Assembly (NCBI RefSeq): GCF_900110695.1
Contig: NZ_FOEH01000004.1
Location: 310,001 to 374,000, forward strand
DNA: 64,000 bases
Source of the DNA: Virgibacillus subterraneus
Lineage (GTDB): Bacteria > Bacillota > Bacilli > Bacillales > Amphibacillaceae
Reading direction: 5' to 3'
In this document: positions 8,967 to 18,084 of the stretch, piece by piece
Layout of the letters: each line of letters opens with the position of its first letter
How positions within the stretch are numbered: position 1 is the stretch's first letter
Program-made: the position numbers and the translations under genes
The notes under the pieces: generated by a model
What the model saw: only the letters and a program-made list of their open reading frames with translations
The model's database searches: none
Told to the model about the DNA's origin: nothing

Positions 8967-10082
8967 TCAACGAGCAGATAAAGCTTGTATTGTATTTTTA
9001 ACAGCCTTGACGCCTATCTCTAGCGCATCTTCATCAGGGGTTAGTTGAGCATTGTGTAAACCAAATGGAGACTCAACGCCAAGCCAGAACATGAATCCTG
9101 GAATATCTTTTAGCATATAGCCAAAGTCTTCTCCAGTCATTGCAGGATTAGCCTCCTGATAATTAATATTGTTAGTTGTCATAGTTTCAGCAAATATATC
9201 AACATACTGCTGCTCGTTGTATACCTGATAATAATTTGCACCATAATCAATAGCAATCTTGCATTCATGGGAAATTTCAAACCCTTGAATCAATCTTTCC
9301 AGCTTTTGCTTAATTACATTAATTGTAGCAGGTTCGAGTGTACGGATTGTCCCTTCCAACCTTGCTGACTCAGCAATTGCATTTTGCACAAACCCACTCT
9401 CCATCTTACCAACTGTAACGACAGCACTTTCCAATGGGTTAAGGTTTCTTGCGACAATTTGCTGTAATTCCACAACAAAGGAGCTTGCTGCAACAGTCAT
9501 ATCCCTAGTTAAGTGTGGGTATGCAGCATGTCCCCCTTTGCCAGAAAAATCAAGGAACAATTCACTCGTATTTGCGAATAATAATCCCGGGCGACTGGAC
9601 ACTGTTCCGGTAGGTAGCTCAGGAGCAATGTGTAAAGCAAAGACAACATCCGGCTTCCATTCCTTAAAACTATCTGACTCCATCATCGGTAATGCGCCAC
9701 CAGGTCCTTCTTCAGCGGGTTGAAACAGAAACACAACATCATTATCTATCGGGTGATCAATAATGTGTTTAAGTGATCCTAACGCAATTGTCATGTGAAA
9801 GTCATGTCCACAAGCATGCATTTGACCTTCATGTGTGGATTGAAATGGAAAATCTGTTTGTTCCGTAATCGGCAAGCCATCAATATCGCAGCGAAATCCA
9901 ATTGTTTTATTGGGATTAGCTCCTGAAACACGGACCATGATTCCAGTTCGCCACTCTTTTACTTCTACCCTATCTGTTTGCATTGCATTAATCTTATCCA
10001 GCAAATAGGTTTGCGTTTTAAATTCCTGAAAACCCAACTCAGGAATTTGATGCAGTTCCCTTCTGATTTCTACTAAATTCAT
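8967..10082 (-). CDS. dapL: N-acetyldiaminopimelate deacetylase
   Basis: 371-residue M20D-family peptidase/deacetylase, orthologue of B. subtilis YkuR. It removes the acetyl group from N-acetyl-LL-diaminopimelate, the last step peculiar to the acetylase branch of lysine and peptidoglycan-precursor synthesis. Metal-ligand motifs are visible: [10 protein letters not shown] (~64-72), HACGHD (89-94), [11 protein letters not shown] (~124-134) and a late GLHNA. Cytoplasmic. The gene lies 14 bp downstream of dapH, so the two are co-transcribed. In some annotations dapL also means a different aminotransferase; here it means the deacetylase. Confidence 0.93.
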   Translation of the reverse strand: MNLVEIRRELHQIPELGFQEFKTQTYLLDKINAMQTDRVEVKEWRTGIMVRVSGANPNKTIGFRCDIDGLPITEQTDFPFQSTHEGQMHACGHDFHMTIALGSLKHIIDHPIDNDVVFLFQPAEEGPGGALPMMESDSFKEWKPDVVFALHIAPELPTGTVSSRPGLLFANTSELFLDFSGKGGHAAYPHLTRDMTVAASSFVVELQQIVARNLNPLESAVVTVGKMESGFVQNAIAESARLEGTIRTLEPATINVIKQKLERLIQGFEISHECKIAIDYGANYYQVYNEQQYVDIFAETMTTNNINYQEANPAMTGEDFGYMLKDIPGFMFWLGVESPFGLHNAQLTPDEDALEIGVKAVKNTIQALSAR

Positions 10083-10096
10083 GCTAATCCCCTGCT

Positions 10097-10816
10097 TTAG
10101 TTATCTAATTTACGAAGCTCTTGTTTGATTTCTGTTTTTGATTTTGTACTATCATCGATTTCTTTCAATACTTTAGCAGGTGTACCTGCAACCAATGTAT
10201 TTGGTTCAACATCCTTTGTCACAATTGATCCTGCAGCTACAATTGACCCCTTACCCACTGTTACTCCTTCTAGAATAACAGCATTTGCACCAATAACTAC
10301 TTCATCTTCAATGACAACCGGTTTTGCTGAAGGCGGTTCGATAACACCCGCAAGCACTGTGCCGGCACCGATATGACAATTTTTACCAACAGTAGCACGA
10401 CCACCAAGAACAACATTCATATCAATCATGGTGCCCTCACCAACAACTGAACCTATGTTAATGCTTGCGCCCATCATAATAACTGCTCCGTCTCCAATCT
10501 CAACTTGGTCACGGATGATTGCACCTGGCTCAATTCGTGCATTAACTTCTTTTAAATCAAGTAACGGAATGGCAGAGTTTCTGCGATCATTTTCCACAGC
10601 GTAGTCTTCAATTTGCTCATTATTGTTTGCCAAAAAGGATTGGATGTCCTTCCACTGTCCAAATAACACACCACTATTTTTCTCAACAAATGACTGAATT
10701 GAATCACCGTAGTTTAATTCATTCAATTGCTCACCTTTAATATATACCTTTACAGGTGTACTCTTTGTGCTATTTGAAATAAAGCTGATAATCTCGTTTG
10801 CATCCATCATTTTCAT
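10097..10816 (-). CDS. dapH: Tetrahydrodipicolinate N-acetyltransferase
   Basis: 239 residues from the ATG at 10816, giving the start [10 protein letters not shown] as in B. subtilis DapH. A longer frame exists from a TTG at 10831, but that TTG is inside the ribosome binding site (TTGGAGGAACAG), so I reject it. The N-terminal ~90 residues are the DapH-specific domain; the rest is a left-handed beta-helix of hexapeptide repeats ([40 protein letters not shown]) ending in VAGTPAKV, a typical acetyl-CoA-dependent trimer. First committed step of the acetylase branch. Promoter proximal, followed by dapL. Confidence 0.95.
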   Translation of the reverse strand: MKMMDANEIISFISNSTKSTPVKVYIKGEQLNELNYGDSIQSFVEKNSGVLFGQWKDIQSFLANNNEQIEDYAVENDRRNSAIPLLDLKEVNARIEPGAIIRDQVEIGDGAVIMMGASINIGSVVGEGTMIDMNVVLGGRATVGKNCHIGAGTVLAGVIEPPSAKPVVIEDEVVIGANAVILEGVTVGKGSIVAAGSIVTKDVEPNTLVAGTPAKVLKEIDDSTKSKTEIKQELRKLDN

Positions 10817-10865
10817 AATCTGTTCCTCCAATTTTATGTATTTATTTTACTGTAGCAGACCACAC

Positions 10866-11058
10866 AAGCACTCGCAAGAACAAAAGCGCAAGCGCATGTT
10901 TATTGTGTATGACCAGTACGGCACCATATGAGATAAAGGAAACACGAAGAGCGATGCGAATCGATGTTGACTTATCGTAAGGAGGTGCCGGAAGTGCGCT
11001 AGGCAATAGGCGCTGGAGCTGGACATGGGTGAACCGAAAAGTACAGTAATCCCAGTAA
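10866..11058. repeat. Family C dispersed repeat, copy 1
   Basis: A GC-richer non-coding block between dapH and an MFS gene. It opens with AAAAGCGCAAGCGC, has GAGATAAAGGAAACACGAAG and GACTTATCGTAAGGAGGTGC in the middle, and ends with GGCGCTGGAGCTGGACATGG. I recognise this as a type of intergenic repeat common in Bacillaceae genomes. A reverse-orientation copy is at 41695-41876 and a truncated one near 17936-18030. Confidence 0.7.
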
Positions 11059-11088
11059 CTTATATTTTATAATCACCTTAGCAACAAG

Positions 11089-12579
11089 CTATTCCTGTCC
11101 TTTTTTTGGCAAAAAATAAATCAGGATAAAACTGATCACTGCCAGAACTAATAACCCCATGTAAACGAGATGCAATCCTGAAGTAAGACCTTCTTGTAAT
11201 ACAGACTTAACTTCATGCGACAAGGAAGCATTTTGTTGTGGATCTAATAAACTATTTGCCGTATCGACTGAGACTTCATTTTCCAATTCTTTATTCTGAA
11301 TAAAGGTTTGTATCCTGCTGTTTAGTAATCCGCCAAGTAATGCTGCACCCAATGCACTGCCAATCGAGCGCATAAACATGTTTGCAGCAGTTGCGATACC
11401 ACGAGTTTCCCATCCAACAGCATTTTGTATTCCTACAATAAATGATGTATTTGTTAAACCCATACCTATTCCAATAAAGAACGATCCTGCAGCCGCCCAT
11501 ACCGGACCTTTATCAGGTGATAACAGGAAAAACAATAGTGCTCCAATAATTAATGATGTTCCACCAATTAATGATGTCGCTCTATATCCTATTACCAACA
11601 AAAGCCTGCCCCCGACCATAGCTGCAATAGGCCAGCCAATGGACATTGTTGTTAACGTAAACCCTGCTACTGTTGCAGAATAACCCATAACACCTTGTAC
11701 GAAAGCAGGTAGGTAACTGGAAACACCAATGAGTATCATTCCAGTCGTCAGCGATGTTAAATTAGCAATACTAATTATTCGATGTCTCCAAATCTCAAAC
11801 GGCATCATCGGGTCCACTGCACGCCGTTCCTGGTTAATAAATAATATTAACCCAGACACAGCTAAACCAATCAATCCATACATTTCAGTGGAATTCCACG
11901 GAATCCCTATTCCACCTTCAACTAAAATGAATAGCAATGATGTAACAGATATTACAATCCACACCGATCCTAGATAGTCAACAGAACGCTTTTGCTTTTC
12001 AATATTTTCATGAAAAAAGAAAAATATCCCTAGCATAGCAAGTATACCTAGTGGAATATTCATCCAGAAAACATAACGCCAACTTAAGACATCGACGAAA
12101 AGCCCACCAAGCAATGGTCCGGTAACAGCAGATATACCCCATACGCTAGACAACTGTCCTTGGATTTTGGCCCGCTCTTCTTTGCTGTAAATATCACCAA
12201 TTATCGTAGTTGCGATGGGCATCAATGCACCTGCACCAACACCTTGAATAAACCGTGAAATGATCAGCATTGTCATGGTTCCACTAAAGCCTGAGAGCGT
12301 AGAACCTGTCAGGAAAATTGTAATGCCAATCATAAAAACAGGCTTTCTTCCGAAGATATCAGAAAGCTTCCCGAATATTAATACAGTAGCAGCATTAGTC
12401 AGTAAATATGCAGAAAACACCCAACTATACAGCGAAAATCCTCCAAGATCTGCCACAATGCTAGGCATTGCTGTTGCAACGATTGTCGCTTCTATTGCAG
12501 CTAAGAACATGCCAAGCATAACGGCTGCCAATACAAATGGGCGTTTCATCGTTTTATTTTTTTTTAGACGAGTTACCAT
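11089..12579 (-). CDS. MFS drug:H+ antiporter, DHA2 (14-helix) type
   Basis: 496 residues with about 14 hydrophobic segments. Family marks include motif A-like GKLSDIFGRKPVF (~65-78), motif C-like GPLLGGLFVDVLSWRYVFWMN (~150-170, longest part of the antiporter signature) and the N-terminal LDAIEATIV-type helix. This is the EmrB/QacA-like family exporting drugs or other cations in exchange for protons across the cytoplasmic membrane. The start is unsure: ATG at 12579 has no clear ribosome binding site; ATG at 12549 (KRPFVLA) is an alternative closer to the family's usual start. Single gene. Substrate unknown. Confidence 0.8.
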   Translation of the reverse strand: MVTRLKKNKTMKRPFVLAAVMLGMFLAAIEATIVATAMPSIVADLGGFSLYSWVFSAYLLTNAATVLIFGKLSDIFGRKPVFMIGITIFLTGSTLSGFSGTMTMLIISRFIQGVGAGALMPIATTIIGDIYSKEERAKIQGQLSSVWGISAVTGPLLGGLFVDVLSWRYVFWMNIPLGILAMLGIFFFFHENIEKQKRSVDYLGSVWIVISVTSLLFILVEGGIGIPWNSTEMYGLIGLAVSGLILFINQERRAVDPMMPFEIWRHRIISIANLTSLTTGMILIGVSSYLPAFVQGVMGYSATVAGFTLTTMSIGWPIAAMVGGRLLLVIGYRATSLIGGTSLIIGALLFFLLSPDKGPVWAAAGSFFIGIGMGLTNTSFIVGIQNAVGWETRGIATAANMFMRSIGSALGAALLGGLLNSRIQTFIQNKELENEVSVDTANSLLDPQQNASLSHEVKSVLQEGLTSGLHLVYMGLLVLAVISFILIYFLPKKGQE

Positions 12580-12606
12580 AGGTTATCACAGTTTCTATTA
12601 AATTAA

Positions 12607-12643
12607 AAAACACCCTACGCATTTATATTTTCTGCAAGGGTGC
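12607..12643 (-). terminator. Terminator of darB
   Basis: Arms CACCCT and AGGGTG on the minus strand, followed by TTTTTTAATTT, just past the darB stop. Confidence 0.6.
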
Positions 12644-12664
12644 AGCAATAACTCAATTTTATAA

Positions 12665-13111
12665 TTAATCATTTCTGTTTGTATAAAAGTCTCGCTTCAT
12701 TTGTTTTAGAATAGCACGTCTGGTTACAATTCCATCAAAATAACCCTCATAATCAGAAACACATACAAATGTATTATTAATAACTGCTTTTAACCCATTC
12801 ATAAACGAATCATCTCTTGATAATGATGGTATATCTGTATTCATTACTTCATGAACGCGCATGTCAGAAAGTTTCTCTATCTCAAATCGCTCTAAACCTA
12901 GAATTTCATTTAAAATGATTGTCTTACCTATCGTTCCTACTAACTTATAAGATGCATCCAATACAGGAACAGCGGAATAACCGGATTTCACCAATACTAA
13001 TAGTGCGTGTTCCAATGGATTATTCAGCTGAACATGGGCAACTTTTTCAGATGATATCATTATATCTTCTACTACAATATCTGTTAATTGCTTATCTTGT
13101 ATCGTACTCAT
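12665..13111 (-). CDS. darB: c-di-AMP-binding CBS domain protein DarB (YkuL/CbpB)
   Basis: 148 residues made of two CBS domains (~13-70 and ~85-142) and little else. It aligns along its length with B. subtilis YkuL: HVQLNNPLEHALLVLVKSGYSA, IPVLD-type strand, INNTFVCV and GIVTRRAILKQ. In B. subtilis this protein (DarB) binds c-di-AMP and, when free of it, interacts with the (p)ppGpp synthetase Rel and with pyruvate carboxylase. Cytoplasmic. ATG follows AAAAGGAGCG. Monocistronic by its own terminator (12607). The potassium channel KtrD in the same window belongs to the same c-di-AMP/K+ regulatory field. Confidence 0.88.
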   Translation of the reverse strand: MSTIQDKQLTDIVVEDIMISSEKVAHVQLNNPLEHALLVLVKSGYSAVPVLDASYKLVGTIGKTIILNEILGLERFEIEKLSDMRVHEVMNTDIPSLSRDDSFMNGLKAVINNTFVCVSDYEGYFDGIVTRRAILKQMKRDFYTNRND

Positions 13112-13413
13112 ACTAAATCGCTCCTTTTAGAAATACTGGCAGCAAACATCATTTTTATTTAGACTTGAAAAAGGAGTTAAAACCTACATCCACATCCTTA
13201 GTTTACCATAGTTAATGTTCGAGAAACATATATAGTTCTTACATATTAATAATATTATCGGTTAATTTAATGACAAATTTTTGTATAAAGTTTATGAGAA
13301 AACATAACTGAACGCTCTAAATTAGAGGCAGGAATTGTTATGACTTTTGTAACTAGTTTTATTCAAATTTCAGTGTACAATAATAATATGTCGAATAATT
13401 AAGAGGATTTTAA
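13112..13413. other. Divergent intergenic region darB / hemolysin III
   Basis: 302 bp, very AT-rich, holding the promoters of two divergent genes. A TACAATAATAAT stretch near 13375 is a plausible -10 for the rightward gene. No repeat or ORF recognised. Confidence 0.4.
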
Positions 13414-14049
13414 ATGGAAATACACACTTTCACAAAGAAAGAAGAAATTGTTAATGCTATAACACATGGGATTGGTGCATTATTAAGTATTGCTGGTCTT
13501 GTGCTGTTGATTTTATTTGCTTCACTTAACGGGAACCCATGGCAAGTTGTGTCCGTTACCATATTCGGAACAACGATGCTAATTATGTATTTATCATCAA
13601 CGATTGTTCATAGCCTGCCTGAAGGAAAATGGAAAGATATTTTTCAAATCTTTGATCATTCCTCTATTTATTTGTTTATTGCAGGTACATACACCCCTTT
13701 CCTGCTTGTGCATTTACGCGATGACTTGGGCTGGATTTTGTTTGGGACTGTATGGGGGATTGCATTAATAGGAGTTGTCTTCAAGATATTTTTCGTAAAA
13801 AAATTCCTTGTTCTGTCAACACTATTTTATGTTTTAATGGGTTGGTTAATTACTCTGGTATGGAATCCGCTTATGGCAACTATGGATGGAACAGGTATGC
13901 TGCTATTAATGATTGGTGGAATGTTATATACACTAGGGGCAATCTTTTATATATGGCGCGGGTTTATTTATCACCATGCTATATGGCATCTATTCGTACT
14001 GGCTGGTTCCATATCTCACTTCTTTACTGTATTTTATTATGTTATTTAA
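13414..14049 (+). CDS. Hemolysin III family (PAQR-like) membrane protein
   Basis: 211 residues, seven predicted membrane helices. Family residues are visible: the N-terminal EEIVNAITHGIGA, SSTIVHSLP, FDHSSIYLFIAGTYTPF and the C-terminal WHLFVLAGSISHFF. The His/Asp/Ser set (THG, DHSSIYL, HLFVLAGS-H) corresponds to the metal site of the CREST/PAQR superfamily, so a lipid hydrolase-like activity is possible; 'hemolysin' is historical. Similar to B. subtilis YplQ. The AGAGG ribosome binding site is 6 bp before the ATG. A strong terminator follows at once. Confidence 0.88.
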   Translation: MEIHTFTKKEEIVNAITHGIGALLSIAGLVLLILFASLNGNPWQVVSVTIFGTTMLIMYLSSTIVHSLPEGKWKDIFQIFDHSSIYLFIAGTYTPFLLVHLRDDLGWILFGTVWGIALIGVVFKIFFVKKFLVLSTLFYVLMGWLITLVWNPLMATMDGTGMLLLMIGGMLYTLGAIFYIWRGFIYHHAIWHLFVLAGSISHFFTVFYYVI

Positions 14050-14072
14050 GACTATTTTCGCAATTAAAGTTG

Positions 14073-14100
14073 GGTTGCTATCCTCTTTGGGATAGCAACC
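14073..14100 (+). terminator. Terminator after the hemolysin III gene
   Basis: Perfect 11-bp stem GGTTGCTATCC / GGATAGCAACC, then TTTAAATTTTT. Probably works in both directions, since fadH converges on it. Confidence 0.85.
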
Positions 14101-14135
14101 TTTAAATTTTTGAAAACTTAGCTTATCGCCAAGTG

Positions 14136-14903
14136 CTAAAAAGGAAACTTATTAAGCCATTGTCCTCCATCCATTGTTATGACTTCACCATTAATGTATG
14201 CAGCTTTGCCGGAGAGTAAAAAGTGAGCAAGATCAGCAATCTCCTCCGGCTTACCCAACCGTTGTAACGGGACTGAATTTATTGTACGTTCCGCAGCTTT
14301 TTCTGATTCAAATAGTTTTTCTGCTCCTCCAGTACGCTCAATCGGTCCCGGGGCAATTGCGTTTACACGGATACCATACTTTGTTCCCCATTCCACTGCT
14401 AAAGTACGTGTCAGATTGAGTACCCCTGCTTTTGCAGCAGAAGAATGAGCAACACCTGCCCCAGCGTTCCATGCATATGTAGCAACCATATTAATGATTG
14501 AGCCTTTTATTCCATTCTCAATCCAGTACTTCCCTACCTCTTGGCTGCAATAAAATGTTCCATTTAACACGATGTCAATTACAGAATTCCAGCCATTAAC
14601 TGAAAGTTCTTCCGCTGCAGCAATAAAATTACCAGCTGCATTGTTCACGAGATGATCAATTGAACCAAATTTTTCGACTGTCTTCTCGACCATCCGTTTC
14701 ACGTCTTCAGGCTTTCTTACATCCATTGAAATTATATATAATTCACCTGTTGAGTTTTTTTCCAACTCCTCTTTAGTCACTTGCAATCGATCTTCATTTC
14801 TACCTGTAAGAACAACATTCGCACCTTCCACAGCAAACTTTTCAGCCATATACTTTCCCATTCCACTAGAACTTCCTGTTACAATAACTGTTTTATTATT
14901 CAT
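14136..14903 (-). CDS. fadH: 2,4-dienoyl-CoA reductase-like SDR (FadH/YkuF)
   Basis: 255-residue short-chain dehydrogenase/reductase. The cofactor loop is TGSSSGMGKYMA (~9-20), then NNAAGNF (~86-92); the helix after WNAGAGVAHSSAAKAG carries the lysine. The expected catalytic Tyr of the YxxxK motif is replaced by Ser (SSAAK), as is usual for this dienoyl-CoA reductase subfamily. B. subtilis FadH (YkuF) reduces 2,4-dienoyl-CoA with NADPH during oxidation of unsaturated fatty acids. Start chosen at ATG 14903 (MNNKTVIVTG), preceded by AAAGGGGGATTAT; an upstream TTG at 14921 would place that site inside the gene. Confidence 0.85.
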   Translation of the reverse strand: MNNKTVIVTGSSSGMGKYMAEKFAVEGANVVLTGRNEDRLQVTKEELEKNSTGELYIISMDVRKPEDVKRMVEKTVEKFGSIDHLVNNAAGNFIAAAEELSVNGWNSVIDIVLNGTFYCSQEVGKYWIENGIKGSIINMVATYAWNAGAGVAHSSAAKAGVLNLTRTLAVEWGTKYGIRVNAIAPGPIERTGGAEKLFESEKAAERTINSVPLQRLGKPEEIADLAHFLLSGKAAYINGEVITMDGGQWLNKFPF

Positions 14904-15326
14904 ATAATCCCCCTTTTTCAATTAGGTTCTTTTCGTAAGTTTTGTTGCTCCTTAAACCCTCGCTGTTGACAAAAACTGCGATAAATATACGCTCCCTTGG
15001 ACTGGCCCTCTTTGCTCGCAGAGAACGCTCAATGTGGGGACTCATCGTCTTCGCTTTCTCACATGAGTCTTCATATATTTGATGTGCCAGCATCCAGGTT
15101 TTCTAACAACAATCATTTAGAAAACAACCTTCGTCTATATGTATTATCATATTTATAACAATCATAAAAGTCAAAAAAATAACCGTAAACAAGATGCATC
15201 TTCTATTAAAATCTTATTTAATCTCATATTAAAATAAGGTATGATTAATATCATAATAGAAAATAATTACAAGCTGTTTTCTATATGATTGTTTCTTTCT
15301 CAAAGTAATGAAATCCTAACGTACTT
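14904..15326. other. Gene-free stretch with a GC-rich repeat-like block
   Basis: Between divergent fadH and ykuE. At about 14940-15110 lies a GC-richer block with AAAACTGCGATAAAT, CTTTGCTCGCAGAGAACGCTC and TTCGCTTTCTCACATGAGTC, which looks like a diverged relative of family A (it shares an ACTGCGA core and a flanking GTTGCTCCTT). A frame of 65 codons crosses it on the minus strand but has no family look, so I treat it as non-coding. The rest is AT-rich with nothing I recognise. Confidence 0.45.
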
Positions 15327-15492
15327 GATGTAAACTGCGAAGTACTTTTCAAAAAGTTTGAGTGCTATTATGCCGCTTCGGAGGTTGAGGCCGTGCCCTA
15401 GGTGCGCATCCGCCCGTAGCGACCCCGGACGGCGGGACGAGAGTTTATAAAATTTATTCTAGCAGTTAGTTCGCAGTTTATATAAACTGCGA
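15327..15492. repeat. Family A dispersed repeat, copy 2
   Basis: Left end GATGTAAACTGCGA (15327-15340); right end is a perfect 22-bp palindrome at 15471-15492 made of TCGCAGTTTAT and its complement. The left flank TCAAAGTAATGAAATCCTAA matches the flank of the 32.5-kb copy. The interior is different: GC-rich (GAGGCCGTGCCCTAGGTGCG, CGACCCCGGACGGCGGGACG), so the ends are conserved while the cargo varies. Confidence 0.7.
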
Positions 15493-15557
15493 AGATTAAA
15501 AAACAATGTTATAAACTTAACTAAAAGAATTTTAAACCCCTGAAAGGTTTGACATAT

Positions 15558-16406
15558 ATGAATAGACGCACTTTCTTAAAGAAATCTATTGGAAGCCTAC
15601 TTGCTTTGGTTGGCTTAAGTGGCGGTACTTATTACTATGCACGTGAAATGGAGCCAACTATGCTTGACATTACCCAGCAGACTCTAGCATCTTCCAAGTT
15701 ACCTGAGTCATTTAACAACTTTAAAATCGTACAGTTTTCTGATACACATATCGGTTTTCATTATTCACTTGATCAATTTGCTGAATTAGTAAAAACAATA
15801 AATAAACAGAAACCGGATTTAATTGTATTTACCGGAGACCTTGTCGATAAACCACACACGTATGACTGGAATAACGAGCTAATTCAAGAATTACGAAAGC
15901 TCAAAGCAAAACATGGAAAATACTGGATATACGGCAATCATGATCATGGTGGTTATGGGACTGACATCGTAAAGAATGTCATGGACAAAGCTGAATTTAA
16001 TCTATTAAAAAACAACCATACAATAGTTAAAGTAAATAACGAAAAATTTGTATTAGCTGGTATCGATGATGTAATGCTTGGCAGACCAGATTTAGAAAAG
16101 ACATTAACAAATGCAGATCCAAACCTTTTTACAATGTTACTTGCACACGAACCTGATTTTGCTGACACGACGGTTCATTTTCCAGTGGATATTCAGATCT
16201 CAGGACATAGTCATGGCGGACAAGTTCGCTTACCTTTTATCGGACACTTATATACTCCAATGTATGCAGAGAAATATGTACAAGGAAAACACACATTACA
16301 AAACGACAAATTAACACTATTTGTAAACAGAGGCCTAGGTACAACCCGTTTACCGTATCGGTTCTTATGCAAACCAGAGATCCATACTTTCACCTTAAAA
16401 AGCTGA
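15558..16406 (+). CDS. ykuE: Tat-exported metallophosphoesterase YkuE
   Basis: 282 residues from ATG 15558. The N-terminus MNRRTFLKK followed by a hydrophobic stretch (~10-25) is a textbook twin-arginine (Tat) signal. The calcineurin-type metal motifs follow in order: FSDTHIG (Asp, His), FTGDLVD (Asp), YGNHDHGG (Asn-His-Asp), LLAHEPD (His) and SGHSHGGQ (His-x-His). B. subtilis YkuE is a Tat-dependent, metal-binding phosphoesterase found in the cell wall. A TTG nine bases earlier is in frame but too close to the GAAAGG site. Single gene after a repeat-filled spacer. Confidence 0.88.
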   Translation: MNRRTFLKKSIGSLLALVGLSGGTYYYAREMEPTMLDITQQTLASSKLPESFNNFKIVQFSDTHIGFHYSLDQFAELVKTINKQKPDLIVFTGDLVDKPHTYDWNNELIQELRKLKAKHGKYWIYGNHDHGGYGTDIVKNVMDKAEFNLLKNNHTIVKVNNEKFVLAGIDDVMLGRPDLEKTLTNADPNLFTMLLAHEPDFADTTVHFPVDIQISGHSHGGQVRLPFIGHLYTPMYAEKYVQGKHTLQNDKLTLFVNRGLGTTRLPYRFLCKPEIHTFTLKS

Positions 16407-16528
16407 GTAATTTCATAGCTAAACAGTCACCACCGCGTTTCAGCCCCGAATCGTAACAGTTTGTTCATAGTTTTTTTACTGGAAACATGCTACACTAGTT
16501 ACGATTTCATTTAGGAGGAAAATATAAT

Positions 16529-17104
16529 ATGTCAAAATTTAAAATCATACTTCCTTTATTAGTGGTTGTTATTTTAAGTGCATGTGGTGATAAATATGAA
16601 GGTGACTATTCCTACAAAGTAGGGGATTTTACATTTACAAACCAGGATGGAGAACAGGTGAGTAAAAGCGATTTAGAAGGTAAGTTTTGGGTAGTAGACT
16701 TTATTTTCACGAATTGTACTACTGTTTGCCCACCAATGACTTCGAATATGGCAGATTTACAAAAACAATTAAAAGAAGCTGGGCTTGAAGAAGAAGTTCA
16801 ACTTGTGTCATTTAGTGTCAACCCTAAAAAAGATACTCCAAAAATCCTTAAAGATTATGCCAAAGCTCGTGGTGGTACATTTGACAATTGGCATCTTCTT
16901 ACAGGCTATGAATTTGAAACAATTAAAGAATTATCTATTAAATCCTTTAAAGCAGCAGTCGAAAAGATTGCAGATTCAAATCAGGTGATGCATTCGACCA
17001 GATTTTTTATTGTGACGCCAGAAGGAAATGCTATCAAAGGATATGATGGCAGAGATCAAGCAAATATGGAGAAGATCGTTCAGGATATTGAGGATATGAG
17101 TTAA
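16529..17104 (+). CDS. SCO1/SenC-family copper chaperone lipoprotein
   Basis: 191 residues. Signal with lipobox LSAC at ~16-19 makes it a membrane-anchored lipoprotein outside the cell. The copper-binding set of the SCO family is intact: CTTVC (63-67) plus a late histidine in QVMHSTRFF (~154). Thioredoxin-like fold. SCO proteins insert copper into the CuA site of cytochrome c oxidase; B. subtilis YpmQ is the likely counterpart. AGGAGGAAAATATAAT precedes the ATG. A terminator follows 6 bp after the stop, so it is monocistronic. Confidence 0.9.
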   Translation: MSKFKIILPLLVVVILSACGDKYEGDYSYKVGDFTFTNQDGEQVSKSDLEGKFWVVDFIFTNCTTVCPPMTSNMADLQKQLKEAGLEEEVQLVSFSVNPKKDTPKILKDYAKARGGTFDNWHLLTGYEFETIKELSIKSFKAAVEKIADSNQVMHSTRFFIVTPEGNAIKGYDGRDQANMEKIVQDIEDMS

Positions 17105-17110
17105 AACGCT

Positions 17111-17131
17111 GAAGCAGGTCTATCCTGCTTC
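17111..17131 (+). terminator. Terminator of the SCO1 gene
   Basis: Stem GAAGCAGG / CCTGCTTC with a short loop, followed by TTTTTT. Confidence 0.85.
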
Positions 17132-17171
17132 TTTTTTAGCAGTTAATAAATCTTGTACTCCGAAGTAAATG

Positions 17172-17235
17172 AATTCTTAGAAAGCTTGGATTATCGACAA
17201 GCCTTATTTGCACTTATACAGTAAGAAAAGCATAA
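17172..17235. repeat. Family B repeat, short copy
   Basis: Reads CTTAGAAAGCTTGGATTATCGACAAGCC then TTTGCACTTATACAGTAAGAAAAG. It has the outer parts of family B but lacks the inner ~55-bp hairpin of the long copies. Confidence 0.6.
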
Positions 17236-17348
17236 TAAGCTCTCATAAAAAACCTTATAAACTTAGATTTTTTAAATATTGCAATAGGACGAGCTTTACG
17301 ATACGATATAACTAAGTAACTCTAATAACCTAGAGAGGAGAGAAACGT

Positions 17349-17831
17349 ATGAATGGGAAGCAATCGATTCCTCTAAGCGAAATTGCCAAAGCGCTTTATT
17401 CCATTAACCGTCATGCCAAAACAGCACCAGAACCCAAACATCTCTATTTTATAAAGAAAGAAACAATTAATCGCCTTTTAAAAGAAAAGCGTGCACAAAA
17501 AGTTGGTTTACACTTCTCAAATCATCCAAAGTTTAGCAATCAGCATTCCACACTTTTGGTAAAAGTAGACGACTATTTTTTTCATATTCCCCCTACAAAA
17601 GATGACTTCAAACAGCTTGAACATTTAGGTGATCTTGATTCAAGCTATCGTAACCCTCAAACAAAGATGTCACTTTCACATGCAAAAAAAATCGTCTATA
17701 ACTATATTAATTGGCACCCAACAGATAAACAGAATCGTGTTTCACAAAGAAAACACACGTCTTCTTACTTCACCCCTTCTTCTCTTGGGAAAATGGAATG
17801 GCCCCCAACCAAAACGCGCCGTAATTATTAA
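17349..17831 (+). CDS. ykyB: YkyB-like protein
   Basis: 160 residues, basic, no signal or membrane segment. It follows B. subtilis YkyB: IAKALYSINRHAKTAP, LYFIKKETINRLL, KKVGLHFS-type segment, DYFFHIPPTKDDF, LDSSYRNPQTKMSL. The conserved His and Lys residues have no known catalytic meaning and the function is unknown. AGAGGAGAGAAACGT precedes the ATG. Single gene, followed by repeats. Confidence 0.85.
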   Translation: MNGKQSIPLSEIAKALYSINRHAKTAPEPKHLYFIKKETINRLLKEKRAQKVGLHFSNHPKFSNQHSTLLVKVDDYFFHIPPTKDDFKQLEHLGDLDSSYRNPQTKMSLSHAKKIVYNYINWHPTDKQNRVSQRKHTSSYFTPSSLGKMEWPPTKTRRNY

Positions 17832-17835
17832 GCAT

Positions 17836-18040
17836 ATTAGAAAACTTGACATCCGTTAAAGGGATTCTTATAAAAGTGTATTTTGCTTTCGTAGAATCCC
17901 TTTAACCTTGGAGTGCAAGCCTCAATATAGGTAAACTTTTGCAGCGTTAGGCGCTGACCGGTGACGCCACGTCCTGTACATTGGAGCTGGACGTGGCTGA
18001 TTCAGTAGTCCAGTTATCTACAGTACTTAAATTTTATAGT
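17836..18040. repeat. Composite of family B (long copy) and a truncated family C copy
   Basis: 17838-17930 is family B: TTAGAAAACTTGACATCC, then an inner inverted repeat AAAGGGATTCT ... AGAATCCCTTT, then TGCAAGCCTCAATATAG. At about 17941 it changes to family C sequence: GCAGCGTTAGGCGCTGACC and ATTGGAGCTGGACGTGGCTG. So one repeat seems to have been interrupted or joined by another directly after the ykyB stop. Confidence 0.65.
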
Positions 18041-18056
18041 TTTCCAGACAACTATT

Positions 18057-18084
18057 AAAGCGCTTTTAGCACAAGCGCTTTTTT
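18057..18084. terminator. Terminator-like hairpin
   Basis: AGCGCTT / AAGCGCT stem with a 7-base loop and a TTTTTTATA tail on the plus strand, directly at the 3' end of the minus-strand gene at 18083; weaker in that direction. Confidence 0.5.

Noticed and set aside
11378-12601. Plus-strand ORFs across the MFS gene
   Set aside because: Pro/Ile-rich shadows typical of the complement of membrane-protein genes.
14896-15093. Minus-strand ORF of 65 codons upstream of fadH
   Set aside because: Lies in a repeat-like GC-rich block, with no ribosome binding site and no family resemblance.
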